Assembly (NCBI GenBank): GCA_965242685.1
Contig: OZ251487.1
Coordinates: 806,001-870,000, forward strand
Origin: G965215055 sp965242685
GTDB lineage: Bacteria; Pseudomonadota; Gammaproteobacteria; UBA4575
Direction of reading: 5' to 3'
DNA length: 64,000 nucleotides
How positions within the stretch are numbered: position 1 is the stretch's first letter; each line of letters opens with the position of its first letter. The translations under genes were made by a program, and so were the position numbers. Shown piece by piece: positions 9,013-18,607 of this stretch. Under the pieces are notes generated by a model that saw nothing but the letters and a program-made list of their open reading frames with translations, had not been told where the DNA came from and ran no database searches.

Positions 9013-10788
9013 ATGGTTATGAGTCAAGAAGATATGCAGTGGGAATTTGAAAAATACGGACCGGGTTCAACCCTTCAAGATTCGAGTAGCGACAAGTTTT
9101 TCAAGGAGGCGCCAGAGGCCGAGAGCTTAGTTCGCGAGTTTGTACAAAATTCTCTGGATGCAGCAGAAGGAGAAAAACCAGTAAGAATAGTTATCAAAAA
9201 AGTAGATCTTGTAAATAAAGATTTCATTGAGCAGTTGCGTCAGAATTGGCCAAAAGAAAAACCTCTCAGCAAAGATGTCGTTACCCCATATCTGAGTGGA
9301 TTACGAAAACATTTAAGTGCATGCGGCATCAAAGCCGAAAAATCAAATATAAGGTTTGTCGTTCTTGAAGACTTTAATACCACAGGGCTGGACGGCGACA
9401 ACCTAATGGGTTTCTTCCTTCGCGACAACATTACCAGTAAAGATCATGGGGGTGGCAGCCATGGGATAGGTAAAGCCATATTTTCAGCTTCAAGTGAGAT
9501 AAACACTTTTTTTGGATATTCGATATACGGCAATAACGAAACCGTGTTGCAGGGACGCGCGGTATTAAAAACGCACGAACTGGAAAACGATGAATATCGC
9601 CCTTTTGGCAACTTAGAAATTGATGCCGAGGACGAGGAACACAACGATTTTATTGAGAGGATTTTTACGCGACAAAGGAACGAGAAAGGGCTGTCTGTTG
9701 CTATCCCGTATTGTGACGTTGAGTTGAAAGATATAGAAGAAAGCTGTTTAAGGCAGTGCTACCTGCCAATCTGTCAAGGTAGGTTGGAAATCAGAGTTGG
9801 AAACAAGGAATTTAATAAGCAAAATTTACTTAACCATATAGGAACCCCGCCCGCCGTCAATCTAGTGATGGATTATAAGACGGCACCAGAGGATCGGAAA
9901 ATAAAAGACCAGGTCACCCAAAGTGACTGGAGAGGAATAAAGGAGGTAGCTCCCCCTCTTTTTGAAAGAATAAAAGAGGAGGCAGATCAGGAGCAGTCTT
10001 TTTTCATAGAGCTTGAAGTTGAACTGCCAATCAAAAACGGAATGAGTGAGTATGGCAAGGTAGAAGTCCTGATCAAAAAAACGGACGAAGACCAAAGGCC
10101 AAACATCGATTTTTGGAGAGATGATCTATTGATAACCAATGCACGTAGGAGAGGACTGCCAAAAGGGTTTTCAACAGTGGTCATGATTACAGATAATCCT
10201 TTAAGCGACTTGCTGCGAGGGCTTGAGGACCCGGGTCACACCAAATGGGAAACTGGTGTTATTGCCAGTGATGTAACAGAAAAATACAGATACATAAGAG
10301 ACCTTGTTGATTTTGTAAAGCGTTTCCCCATTGAGTTAATCAATCGGATTAAAAAACCGCCGCTCAATCTGGATGAGAATTTCTTTGCCGTTTATTTTCC
10401 TGCATCTTCTAGTGGGTCAACGCCTAACGAAACAGGAGTCGACGGGGCGAAACGTGGCGGTCAAGATACGGGGGTAATAGTTTCAAAACTACAAGACTTT
10501 AATTACATCCCAAAACAAAAAGGTTTCACCCTGAAACTGAAGAAACGCGAAAACCATCTCGACACAGTTACAGTGGAGGTCGCGTATGGCACTAATATCG
10601 GTGATCCGTTTAAGAACTATGACCGAAGGGATTTTATATTCGGTGAGGATATCAAACTATCTTGTAAACACGGAAAGCGTATATCCTGCGATGGGAATAA
10701 CGCCGTCTACGAAATAAAGAGTGGAGACTTCAGGTTGTCCATGACTGGCTTTGATCCGGACAGGGAACTCAAAATAAAGATAACATGA
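9013..10788 (+). CDS. GHKL-type ATPase, first gene of a putative defence cassette
   Basis: 591 residues. The N-terminal domain shows the Bergerat ATP-fold motifs: N-box REFVQNSLDA (41-50), a D-x-N-x-x-G motif (D120 to G125) and the glycine lid GGGSHGIGK (146-154). This puts it with Hsp90/MORC/MutL-like ATPases rather than histidine kinases, since no phosphoacceptor domain is visible. The rest of the protein is unfamiliar. Start could be ATG 9013 or ATG 9019; the latter has better spacing from a GAGG at 9006. The last codons overlap the next gene by four bases. The genes are more AT-rich than their flanks. A defence role is inference from architecture and insertion between thiG and trmB. Confidence 0.75.
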   Translation: MVMSQEDMQWEFEKYGPGSTLQDSSSDKFFKEAPEAESLVREFVQNSLDAAEGEKPVRIVIKKVDLVNKDFIEQLRQNWPKEKPLSKDVVTPYLSGLRKHLSACGIKAEKSNIRFVVLEDFNTTGLDGDNLMGFFLRDNITSKDHGGGSHGIGKAIFSASSEINTFFGYSIYGNNETVLQGRAVLKTHELENDEYRPFGNLEIDAEDEEHNDFIERIFTRQRNEKGLSVAIPYCDVELKDIEESCLRQCYLPICQGRLEIRVGNKEFNKQNLLNHIGTPPAVNLVMDYKTAPEDRKIKDQVTQSDWRGIKEVAPPLFERIKEEADQEQSFFIELEVELPIKNGMSEYGKVEVLIKKTDEDQRPNIDFWRDDLLITNARRRGLPKGFSTVVMITDNPLSDLLRGLEDPGHTKWETGVIASDVTEKYRYIRDLVDFVKRFPIELINRIKKPPLNLDENFFAVYFPASSSGSTPNETGVDGAKRGGQDTGVIVSKLQDFNYIPKQKGFTLKLKKRENHLDTVTVEVAYGTNIGDPFKNYDRRDFIFGEDIKLSCKHGKRISCDGNNAVYEIKSGDFRLSMTGFDPDRELKIKIT

Positions 10789-11501
10789 AGAGAACTAAGC
10801 ACCCTCGCAAAAGGCAGCCCATCAGAAAGCAGGATATCGTTTTGGGTATCCACGAGAGGGACGGCGGATTGGTCGTAGAAATGAAGCTTGACAACCTGGA
10901 AGGCTACAAATTTCCTAAAGATGCAAAAATATTTCTTGAAGCATATAACCGATTAAATATACAGCACATTGACCTGGGGGAAGTGGAATCCTTTCCAGGA
11001 GAGGTAGAAGAAGACTTGTCTTCTTTTGAAGTGCCTTTAAGAAGCAAGATTAATTTCAGGTTAAAGGTGATGGATATAAATAGCTATGACCTGTTAGGGC
11101 TGGCCGAACGATTGAAAGAGCGTAAATATACAGGCTCCCTGCTTCCTATTGAAAAGAGTAATATAAACACTATTTTTTCAGTTGACTGGGAAAACCCTGA
11201 CCACCCTGTGTTACATATAACTGAAAAATTGGGACAAAGTCTTGAATGTATAAAGCCCATTCTTGCAGAGGCGGTGTTCAGGGAAATTTTACTCACTTTG
11301 TTGCTCGACGATGAGAGTGATATTGACGATCTGGAAGACCACAAATGGATTAAATTTGCACACAGGTACAACCCTGATGAGATACCGAAAGAAACTGAAA
11401 TTGAGAAAAGAAAAGAGTGGATCGAAAAAGCTCTTGACGGGTTCTCCGCTAAAACAAACACCGTCGGGAATTTGGTGAAACAAATGGAGAATATGTCTTG
11501 A
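10785..11501 (+). CDS. Uncharacterised protein, second gene of the GHKL cassette
   Basis: 238 residues; I do not recognise the family. It begins with a very basic stretch (KRTKHPRKRQPIRKQD) that might bind nucleic acid and continues as a mixed, charged, soluble protein with no membrane segment or signal peptide. The start codon overlaps the stop of the ATPase gene (ATGA) and its own stop overlaps the third gene (TTGA), so the three are almost certainly one translation-coupled unit acting together. Low G+C compared with thiG and trmB. Confidence 0.65.
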   Translation: MKRTKHPRKRQPIRKQDIVLGIHERDGGLVVEMKLDNLEGYKFPKDAKIFLEAYNRLNIQHIDLGEVESFPGEVEEDLSSFEVPLRSKINFRLKVMDINSYDLLGLAERLKERKYTGSLLPIEKSNINTIFSVDWENPDHPVLHITEKLGQSLECIKPILAEAVFREILLTLLLDDESDIDDLEDHKWIKFAHRYNPDEIPKETEIEKRKEWIEKALDGFSAKTNTVGNLVKQMENMS

Positions 11502-12178
11502 AACTACATGAGCTGACGACAAGGGGAAATCAAAAACTGGAAAGAGATTTGGAAAAATTCCGCGCGCACGATACTCCTTTTCCCAAGATAAATATTGATG
11601 ACTATGAAGCCAAAGAAACGGATATTGAGGTCGATGAAAACAAGCGGTTCAGTAATAAACTGGATGTAGGCAAATACTTCCTAGGTGTATTTCAAGATAC
11701 CCCGCCCAAACCAAGGATGTGGAATTGGCTGTCTGTCCTTTACTTCGAGCAGCTACTAAATACTCAAGGGAAAGTTGGAGAGTTACAAAGACTGTTTGTC
11801 TCTGACAAGTTTTACTCTTGGCATCTTCGTCTCTTAATGGTTCCCCACGACGTTTGCAAGTTTTATCGGCATAACATAAATGAAATTGATTTTTTATTGC
11901 GTGACCCGGTGAACGTAAACGGGAGGCTGTATATGGGAATAGTTGAAAGGCAGGACATCGTCAAAAACCACAATTTCATAGGCGTCGCCAGAAAGTTGTT
12001 CTACGATGAAAAAGAGCAAGTTATAAAGAAAGGGGGTGCTTCGGAAAATGGTATAGGAAGGCTTATAAAGCTCTATAAACAATATGAAAGAAGCTTTGAT
12101 ATGTACCGTATGCCGAGTGAAACGGTAATAGACAAGCTGTTAAAGCGACACAAAGAATTTGATCGGTTTTTAGACTAG
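11498..12178 (+). CDS. Uncharacterised protein, third gene of the GHKL cassette
   Basis: 226 residues, family unknown to me. It uses a TTG start preceded by GGAGA and overlapping the previous stop by four bases. The protein is charged and soluble, rich in aromatic and basic residues, with a central DTPPKPRMWNWLSVLYFEQL stretch and a basic C-terminal helix. No nuclease motif is obvious to me, though H and D/E residues are scattered (HDVCKFYRHNINEIDF). It would be a candidate effector or partner of the GHKL ATPase. Its end is 41 bases before trmB. Confidence 0.65.
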   Translation: MKLHELTTRGNQKLERDLEKFRAHDTPFPKINIDDYEAKETDIEVDENKRFSNKLDVGKYFLGVFQDTPPKPRMWNWLSVLYFEQLLNTQGKVGELQRLFVSDKFYSWHLRLLMVPHDVCKFYRHNINEIDFLLRDPVNVNGRLYMGIVERQDIVKNHNFIGVARKLFYDEKEQVIKKGGASENGIGRLIKLYKQYERSFDMYRMPSETVIDKLLKRHKEFDRFLD

Positions 12179-12219
12179 GGCTGGTTCTCTAGACAGAGAT
12201 TAACTGCGGCAAAGCGTTC

Positions 12220-12891
12220 TTGCAAAAAACCCTTTCTGTTATTCGCAGCTACGTCCGCCGTGAAAGGCAATTAACGAAAGGCCAGCAGGCGACGTTTAAC
12301 AGATACTGGCGTCGGTACGGGGTTGATGTTGGGGATACGGCGCTTGACCTGAGGAGTGCATTTGGCAACTCCATGCCAGTGGTACTTGAGGTCGGTTTTG
12401 GCAATGGTGATGCACTGGCGTCACTCGCCCGGCAGTACCCGCGATTGAATTTTCTGGGCGTTGAGGTGTATCGCGCGGGCATCATATCGTTGTTGAGGAA
12501 GCTGGGCGAACTCGGGCTTGAAAATGTGCGCATCGTCAACACGGACGCGGTCGAGTTATTGCGCGGGCATTTGACGGCAAAGAGTATTATTTCAGCGTTG
12601 ATCTGGTTTCCCGATCCGTGGCCGAAAAAGCGACACCATAAAAGGCGCCTGATACAAAAGGAGTTTGTACGATTGCTTGCCGAGAAGCTCGCCGACGGCG
12701 GCGAGTTGCACGTTGCCACGGATTGGCAACCCTATGCGGAACATATATCCGAGACCTTGGGGCAATGCGAATTTTTTTATGAGGTTGATGCCGCCGACGT
12801 CATTACACGTCGTCCGCCAACAAAGTTTGAACGGCGTGGTGAAAGTGTAGGTCATCGGATTTTTGAACAGGTATATAAGAAGGCGGGCTAG
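12220..12891 (+). CDS. trmB: tRNA (guanine46-N7)-methyltransferase TrmB
   Basis: 223 residues. Methylates G46 in the variable loop of tRNA with S-adenosylmethionine. Visible features are the N-terminal RSYVRRERQLTKGQ, the SAM-binding VLEVGFGNG (55-63), and the signature WFPDPWPKKRHHKRRL (129-144). The start is a TTG at 12220; the sequence from there aligns with the usual TrmB N-terminus. The GHKL cassette separates it from thiG. Its stop overlaps the end of the convergent SulP gene by four bases. Confidence 0.93.
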   Translation: MQKTLSVIRSYVRRERQLTKGQQATFNRYWRRYGVDVGDTALDLRSAFGNSMPVVLEVGFGNGDALASLARQYPRLNFLGVEVYRAGIISLLRKLGELGLENVRIVNTDAVELLRGHLTAKSIISALIWFPDPWPKKRHHKRRLIQKEFVRLLAEKLADGGELHVATDWQPYAEHISETLGQCEFFYEVDAADVITRRPPTKFERRGESVGHRIFEQVYKKAG

Positions 12892-14696
12892 GTCTTTGCC
12901 GGCGGATCGGCGGCAACTGCCATGCGTTTTGCGGGGCAACCATCCTGTTGGATGGCGAGCGGGCATACCTGTTCTTTACAGTCGCTGATATTCCGCCAAG
13001 CAAACTTGATCGCCTGTTCATCGGAGTGATAGAAATGATCAATCCAGTCAGGCCCCGCAAAACCGGTGCGCACGAACACTTCCATTACTTGTCGTTTGGT
13101 GCGTGCAAACACGAGTTCGATACCTAAGTCGACAAGTCGTACCGACAGCTGGTGCAACATGTCTTCACCAGTGGCATCAATTTCTGTAATCGCTTCAGCG
13201 TCTATGATGATAAACCTTAAATCGGGTTTGGCCGCAACACGTTCTAGCACCCTTTCTTCGAAATAGGTTGAACTGGCAAAAAATAACGGCCCTTCGAAAC
13301 GTAGCACCGAGATTTTCGAACAGGTTTTAAGAATATTGGACTGTGCATCCCGTATGCTACCGTCCGTATGCCGCGACAACACCGAGATATGCGGGTGCAT
13401 GGTACGATACATGAACAAGCCCAGCGACAACAGCACACCAATAAGTATGCTTTGCTCCAGGTGAGGGGCCAGAAATAGTGTCAATACGAAAGTGAGGACT
13501 GCGATAAAGCCATCCTGCCTGTGCACGCGAAACGCATATTTGATCTGCTTGACCCTGATCAGGTTAATAACCGCAGAAATGATTACCGCCGCCAGTACGG
13601 ACTGCGGCAAGTGGTACAGGTATTGAGCAAAATATAACAGCAACAGTGACAGCGCAACGATCAAGCCGGTCACCACGGCCGCAAAACCTGTCTTTGCTCC
13701 GGCAGCCATGTTCACCGCCGAGCGTGAAAATGATCCGGCAACCGGGTAGGCACCGGATAAACCGGAAACAATGTTGCCCAAGCCTTGTCCGACCAGGCCC
13801 TGGTTGGCGTCAATGCGCTGGCGAGTTTTTACGGCAATGGCTTTGGCTATCGAAATTGCCTCCATATAACCAACGACCGCAATTACAATAGCCTTGCCAA
13901 TTAGGTCCACTGCGGTGAGCATGTCAAAACTCGGCAGGGAGATACTGGGAAGCCCTTCGGGCACCCTACCTACCACTTTTCCACCCAGTGATTCATATCC
14001 TATTAAAAAAGAGACGATGCTAGTAACGACGACCGCCGTAAGCACGCTGGGAACTTTCGGTGCGTAGCGCTTCAATCCCAAGATAATTACCAATCCCGCA
14101 ATGCCCATCCCCAAGGTTGGAAAATGCGTACTTTCAGACGCTGCAACGAATACGTTCCACATCGTTACGTAGAAATAATCGCCGATCTCGGCAGTAACCC
14201 CGAATAACTTGGACAGTTGTGAGGCGGCAATGATTATGGCGGCAGCGTTGGTAAAACCGATCACCACCGGATGGGACAAGAATTCCACCAGTACACCGAG
14301 GCGTAACAGCCCTAACGACATTTGAAAGATACCGACGATGATGGCCAGTACTGCCGCATACACCAGATACCCCTCGGGGTTTGCCGACGCCAATGGCTCC
14401 AGAGCCGCCGCCGTCATCAGGGAAACCACCGCGACCGGTCCCGTTTGCAATTGGCGAGAGGAACCAAAAAGCGAGGCAACAATTACCGGTAGAAACGATG
14501 CGTAAAGGCCGTAGTAGGCAGGCAGGCCGGCCAGTTGAGCATAAGCCATAGACTGCGGGATGAGCACCAGTGCCACAGTCAGTCCGGCAATGAAGTCTCT
14601 CCATGCGGTCTTCGAGTCTTTCAGTTCACCCAACCAATCCAGATAAGGGATGAAGCGATGCCCCAGTTCGCGGGTATACTGTCTTGCCGAGATCAA
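12888..14696 (-). CDS. SulP-family anion transporter with C-terminal STAS domain
   Basis: 602 residues. The membrane part begins with the SulP signature around LVLIPQSMAYAQLAGLPAYYGLYAS and has about 10-12 hydrophobic segments to residue 430; a cytoplasmic STAS domain follows (about 450-560, with IIIDAEAITEIDATG). SulP proteins carry sulfate, bicarbonate or other anions; the substrate cannot be told from sequence alone. The C-terminus has an extra cysteine-containing tail. The start is TTG 14696, as no ATG or GTG fits upstream. No carbonic anhydrase gene is adjacent. Confidence 0.88.
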   Translation of the reverse strand: MISARQYTRELGHRFIPYLDWLGELKDSKTAWRDFIAGLTVALVLIPQSMAYAQLAGLPAYYGLYASFLPVIVASLFGSSRQLQTGPVAVVSLMTAAALEPLASANPEGYLVYAAVLAIIVGIFQMSLGLLRLGVLVEFLSHPVVIGFTNAAAIIIAASQLSKLFGVTAEIGDYFYVTMWNVFVAASESTHFPTLGMGIAGLVIILGLKRYAPKVPSVLTAVVVTSIVSFLIGYESLGGKVVGRVPEGLPSISLPSFDMLTAVDLIGKAIVIAVVGYMEAISIAKAIAVKTRQRIDANQGLVGQGLGNIVSGLSGAYPVAGSFSRSAVNMAAGAKTGFAAVVTGLIVALSLLLLYFAQYLYHLPQSVLAAVIISAVINLIRVKQIKYAFRVHRQDGFIAVLTFVLTLFLAPHLEQSILIGVLLSLGLFMYRTMHPHISVLSRHTDGSIRDAQSNILKTCSKISVLRFEGPLFFASSTYFEERVLERVAAKPDLRFIIIDAEAITEIDATGEDMLHQLSVRLVDLGIELVFARTKRQVMEVFVRTGFAGPDWIDHFYHSDEQAIKFAWRNISDCKEQVCPLAIQQDGCPAKRMAVAADPPAKT

Positions 14697-15144
14697 ATGA
14701 TGCCCCTGATTATGCTATACGTACTCATTGCCGTTGCTCGCATCGTATGAACCCCCTCGTCCATGTAGTTGCCTTGAACTTCTCTTTGCAATACTGGATT
14801 GCAGGTTGCCCCCATGCTGAAACCGAGTTTCCGCGTGTATTCCAAACAAGTAATATCGGTGGCCATATAAAAATTACTAATTTTAACATGCCTTTACACC
14901 GTGAATGTAACTTCCACAAAAGAACAGTATAAATTTCATTTTGATGCAGAAACCTGTAAAGTATCCATCGAGAGTCGTTGAGTGTATGCTTTGAACATGC
15001 AGAGTACGATCTTTTGGTAGTGTCAATTTGAAGCCGGGCAGTCGAGGTTAGATATTTGTACATTGCCGGTCACTTGTTTTTCATTTCCCGCCATGAACGG
15101 CCTGCGGCGTCACTCGCAAACTTTATCCGGGATGCTTTTCTGCC
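14697..15144. other. Intergenic region between divergent SulP and FIST genes
   Basis: 448 bases without a supportable gene. Short AT-rich stretches near 14860-14945 could hold promoters for the two divergent genes, but I found no convincing -35/-10 pair, hairpin or repeat. Short reading frames here have no ribosome-binding site or recognisable product. Confidence 0.5.
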
Positions 15145-16266
15145 ATGACTGAACCGTTTCGATTGGCAATTGCCCGCGACCAGTCTGCACGTGAGCTTGT
15201 AAATGACTGTCTGCGCCAGATCGGCAACGTACAAGGAAAATTTCAACTGGGATTTATCTACGCCAGCGATACGCTCTGTAATGACCTGGTAAATATAGTA
15301 GGCCGTCTCAAGCAGGAAACCTCGATCAGTAACTGGGTTGGAACAGTAGGTATTGGCCTGTGCAGCACGGCGGCGGAATACTACGACGTCGCTGCATTGG
15401 TGGTGATGTTGGCGGATATTGAAACGAGTGACTTTGCAATCGTTGGTGCGGACGGTTTGAGTGAAGATCGGCTGTTGGAGCAGGTTTCAAGCTACTGCAA
15501 GGAAGAGTCTCCCCACGTTGGAATTATTCATGGCGACCCCAGCAACCCTGCTACTCCGAACCTGATCGAGAAGATTTCCGAGACCGTTCCGGCAGCCTAT
15601 CTGGTTGGCGGTTTAACTTCATCGAATTTTCATAACCATCAAATTGCGAATGAGGTGATCAGCGGCGGTTTGTCGGGTATTTTTTTCTCACCAAAAATAA
15701 AAACGGTCATCGGCCACACGCAAGGCTGCGCACCTTTGGATCGACGGCACGTTATCACCAAGGCCGAGCGGAACTTACTGATTGAACTGGATCATCGCCC
15801 TGCCCTTGATGTATTTCGAGAAAATATCGGAGAGGTGATGGCAAAAGACCTGAACAAAGTGGCCGGGTATATCTTTGCCGGGCTGCCTATCCCGTATTCC
15901 GATACCGGAGACTATCTAGTCAGAAATATCATTGGTCTGGATGAAAGCAAAAAGATAATAGCGGTCGGCGACTATTTGTATGAAGGTGGAAAATTCATGT
16001 TTTGTCGGCGTGACGGCAACAGTGCCAGGGAAGACATGCTACGCATGTTACGCACCATGAAGTTGCGGATGTCTGCGCGACCTCGGGGCGGCGTGTACTA
16101 CACCTGCCTGGGAAGGGGCCGCCACCAGTTTGGCGAAGACTCCGAAGAGCTTAAAATGATCCGCCAGGAACTGGGCGATTTTCCCTTGGTCGGTTTTTTT
16201 GCAAACGGAGAAATTTTTCATAGCCGGTTATACGGATATACGGGCGTACTCACCCTCTTTACCTGA
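15145..16266 (+). CDS. FIST-domain sensory/ligand-binding protein
   Basis: 373 residues. An N-terminal FIST domain (short GFIYASDT, WVGTVGIGLC, LVGGLTSSNF motifs) is followed by a FIST_C domain in the second half (RHVITKAERNLLIELDHRPALDVF, GLPI, GVYYTCLGRG, FANGEI). FIST proteins are thought to bind small ligands such as amino acids in signalling. It has no signal peptide or transmembrane segment, so it is probably cytoplasmic. The aldo-keto reductase gene begins 11 bases after its end, suggesting co-transcription. No partner kinase or cyclase is near. Confidence 0.85.
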   Translation: MTEPFRLAIARDQSARELVNDCLRQIGNVQGKFQLGFIYASDTLCNDLVNIVGRLKQETSISNWVGTVGIGLCSTAAEYYDVAALVVMLADIETSDFAIVGADGLSEDRLLEQVSSYCKEESPHVGIIHGDPSNPATPNLIEKISETVPAAYLVGGLTSSNFHNHQIANEVISGGLSGIFFSPKIKTVIGHTQGCAPLDRRHVITKAERNLLIELDHRPALDVFRENIGEVMAKDLNKVAGYIFAGLPIPYSDTGDYLVRNIIGLDESKKIIAVGDYLYEGGKFMFCRRDGNSAREDMLRMLRTMKLRMSARPRGGVYYTCLGRGRHQFGEDSEELKMIRQELGDFPLVGFFANGEIFHSRLYGYTGVLTLFT

Positions 16267-16276
16267 TTTTTTAGAC

Positions 16277-17308
16277 ATGCAGTTCAGTGAGTTGGGCAAC
16301 ACCGGATTGAAGGTCAGCAAAATTTGCTTGGGCACGATGACCTACGGCGAACAAAATACGTTGGACGAGGCACATGCTCAACTAGACTACGCCGTAGCAC
16401 ACGGCGTGAATTTCATCGACACCGCAGAGATGTATCCGGTGCCGCCAAAAGAAGAGACGCAAGGAAAAACCGAGCAGTATGTTGGAAGCTGGTTGAAGAA
16501 AAGCGGTAAACGTAGCCAAGTCATACTGGCTACCAAGGTTGCCGGCCCCGGCATGATGCCGTATTTACGTGACGGCCCGCAGCTTACTCCCGCACACATA
16601 AATGCCGCCTTGGATGCGAGTCTGAAACGCCTGCAAACGGATTACATCGACCTGTATCAAGTGCACTGGCCGGCCAGGAACACGAATTTCTTCGGCAAAC
16701 TCGGTTACCAGCAACAGGAGGATACCTCAACCTCGATAGAAGACACCTACGCATGTCTGGTTGATGCCGTGCGACAGGGTAAGGTTCGACACCTTGGCGT
16801 CAGCAATGAGACCCCCTGGGGAGTGATGCAATACCGACACCTTGCCCGTATCAACGCATGGCCAACTATCGTAAGTGTACAAAACCCCTATAGTCTATTG
16901 AACCGCACGTACGAAATAGGGCTGGCGGAGATTTCTCATCGTGAAAAAATGGGCCTGCTTGCCTATTCACCGCTAGGGTTTGGAGTATTGACGGGAAAAT
17001 ACCTGGATGACAATGCACCATCGGATGCACGGCTATCACTTTTCCAACGATTTGACCGCTATAGTAACGCACAAGGAATCAAGGCCACGCGGGCGTATGT
17101 GGAATTGGCGCGACAGCATGGCTACTCCCCGGCACAGATGGCGCTGGCATTCGTAAATTCCAGGCCGTTTGTAACCGCAAACATCATCGGGGCAACCCAT
17201 CTACAACAACTGATCGAGAACATTGACAGCATCAACGTGGCACTACCCACCGAAATGATTGAAAAGATAGAGGCCATACATCAACAGCAGCCGAATCCTT
17301 GTCCGTAG
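16277..17308 (+). CDS. tas: Aldo-keto reductase, Tas-like
   Basis: From ATG 16277 the protein is 343 residues and starts MQFSELGNTGLKVSKICLGT, the usual start of the Tas group; an upstream in-frame extension reaches into the FIST gene and was not used. It has GTMTYGEQN, FIDTAEMYPVPPKEETQG with the catalytic Asp/Tyr, the Lys in LATKVAGPG and the His of LYQVHWP, so the AKR tetrad is present. These are NADPH-dependent oxidoreductases with a poorly known physiological substrate. Probably in an operon with the FIST gene. Confidence 0.9.
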   Translation: MQFSELGNTGLKVSKICLGTMTYGEQNTLDEAHAQLDYAVAHGVNFIDTAEMYPVPPKEETQGKTEQYVGSWLKKSGKRSQVILATKVAGPGMMPYLRDGPQLTPAHINAALDASLKRLQTDYIDLYQVHWPARNTNFFGKLGYQQQEDTSTSIEDTYACLVDAVRQGKVRHLGVSNETPWGVMQYRHLARINAWPTIVSVQNPYSLLNRTYEIGLAEISHREKMGLLAYSPLGFGVLTGKYLDDNAPSDARLSLFQRFDRYSNAQGIKATRAYVELARQHGYSPAQMALAFVNSRPFVTANIIGATHLQQLIENIDSINVALPTEMIEKIEAIHQQQPNPCP

Positions 17309-17320
17309 CCGTCATATCGT

Positions 17321-18031
17321 TCAAGTGCCCTCCAATTTCTCACGTTGTACACTTATCCAGTCAAAGACCTCGCGGTTGATCTCGATGGGACTTTTGCCCC
17401 GACTCTCAATGATCGGGCCGATAACAACTTTGATGGCGCCCGATTTTTTGGTAACACGTTTACGTGCCCAATAGCTTCCCGAGTTGTGAGCAATAGGCAG
17501 GACTGGCGCACCCGATTGTGCGGCAAGCAAGGCCCCGCCGATTTTAAAATTTCGTTTACTTCCCGGGGCAGTGCGAGTGCCCTCGGGAAAGATCATAACC
17601 CAACGCCCTCGTTTCAGTTTTGCCTTGCCTTGCTCGATAAGCTGCTCGACTGCTTTGCGCCCTGTGCCTCGATTGATGGCGATGGGACCAGTAAGGGCTA
17701 ATCCCCAACCAAATATCGGGATTAGAAAAAGCTCTCTCTTTACCACCCACGCCAGCGGAGGGAGAAAGGAGCAAAAGGCCAGCGTCTCCCAGGTAGACTG
17801 GTGGTTCGCCATGACGATACACGGATGGTTGGGGATATTCTCCTTACCTGTTACGACGTGCCTTAAATTACAGGTTACATGCAGCCACCATAAATTGGCG
17901 GCACACCATGACACGATAAGTTTGTAACGTGTTTCATAGCGAACGACGACGGCAAAGAGGCAGAGGAGGCTGTAAACAAGCGTGAATATCAGCATACCGA
18001 ACAGGTACAACAACGAACGAAAGACCTGCAT
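17321..18031 (-). CDS. plsC: 1-acyl-sn-glycerol-3-phosphate acyltransferase
   Basis: About 236 residues. An N-terminal membrane segment is followed by the acyltransferase motifs NHQSTWETLAF, FPEGTRTAPGS and a later VLPIAHNSG. Makes phosphatidic acid from lysophosphatidic acid at the inner membrane. The catalytic motif is HQSTWE, the H-x4-D/E variant usual in this family. It lies 18 bases downstream of gmhB on the same strand, an arrangement common in proteobacteria, where gmhB-plsC follow glyQS as here. Confidence 0.9.
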   Translation of the reverse strand: MQVFRSLLYLFGMLIFTLVYSLLCLFAVVVRYETRYKLIVSWCAANLWWLHVTCNLRHVVTGKENIPNHPCIVMANHQSTWETLAFCSFLPPLAWVVKRELFLIPIFGWGLALTGPIAINRGTGRKAVEQLIEQGKAKLKRGRWVMIFPEGTRTAPGSKRNFKIGGALLAAQSGAPVLPIAHNSGSYWARKRVTKKSGAIKVVIGPIIESRGKSPIEINREVFDWISVQREKLEGT

Positions 18032-18049
18032 CACTACAAGTTTGACTGA

Positions 18050-18586
18050 TTACTGTACCAGTAGCGAATCTACCGCTTCAGCCAGATCTTTGAAGATGGG
18101 GATGTTACGCGGTAATTGTTCGCTTTGTGCAGTGACGGAACCATTACCGGTACACACCAACATGGGTTGTGAGCCGTGTAACATTGCTGCTTGTACGTCG
18201 CGCAGTGAATCGCCTATAAAAGGCGCCTTATGCAGGGAGATACGTGCGCGTTTTTCGATTTCTACCAACATGCCCGGATTTGGTTTGCGGCATTCGCCTT
18301 GTGTACATGGACATATGAATATGCCGTCCAGATGACCTCCGCACTGTTCCAGCTCGGCCAGCATTTTTTTATGAATGGCATTCAGGGCATTATAATCCAG
18401 GAGATTTCGGGCAATGCCGGATTGATTGGAAGCAATAAATACTTTTATGTTGGCATGATTGAGCTTGGCGATGGCTTCCAAACTGCCCGCAATCGCAATC
18501 CATTCTTCCGGTGACTTGATAAACTCGTCGGACTCTTCGTTGATGACCCCGTCACGGTCAAGAATTACGGCCTTCAATTCGCCCAT
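18050..18586 (-). CDS. gmhB: D-glycero-D-manno-heptose 1,7-bisphosphate 7-phosphatase
   Basis: 178 residues, HAD-superfamily phosphatase. Contains the nucleophile motif ILDRDGVIN, IASNQSGIAR, and a zinc-loop region CPCTQGECRKPNPGML typical of GmhB. It removes the 7-phosphate during ADP-heptose synthesis for the LPS core. Follows glyS by 21 bases and precedes plsC on the minus strand. Confidence 0.92.
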   Translation of the reverse strand: MGELKAVILDRDGVINEESDEFIKSPEEWIAIAGSLEAIAKLNHANIKVFIASNQSGIARNLLDYNALNAIHKKMLAELEQCGGHLDGIFICPCTQGECRKPNPGMLVEIEKRARISLHKAPFIGDSLRDVQAAMLHGSQPMLVCTGNGSVTAQSEQLPRNIPIFKDLAEAVDSLLVQ

Positions 18587-18607
18587 GCGCGATCCTCTAC
18601 AAAGCGT

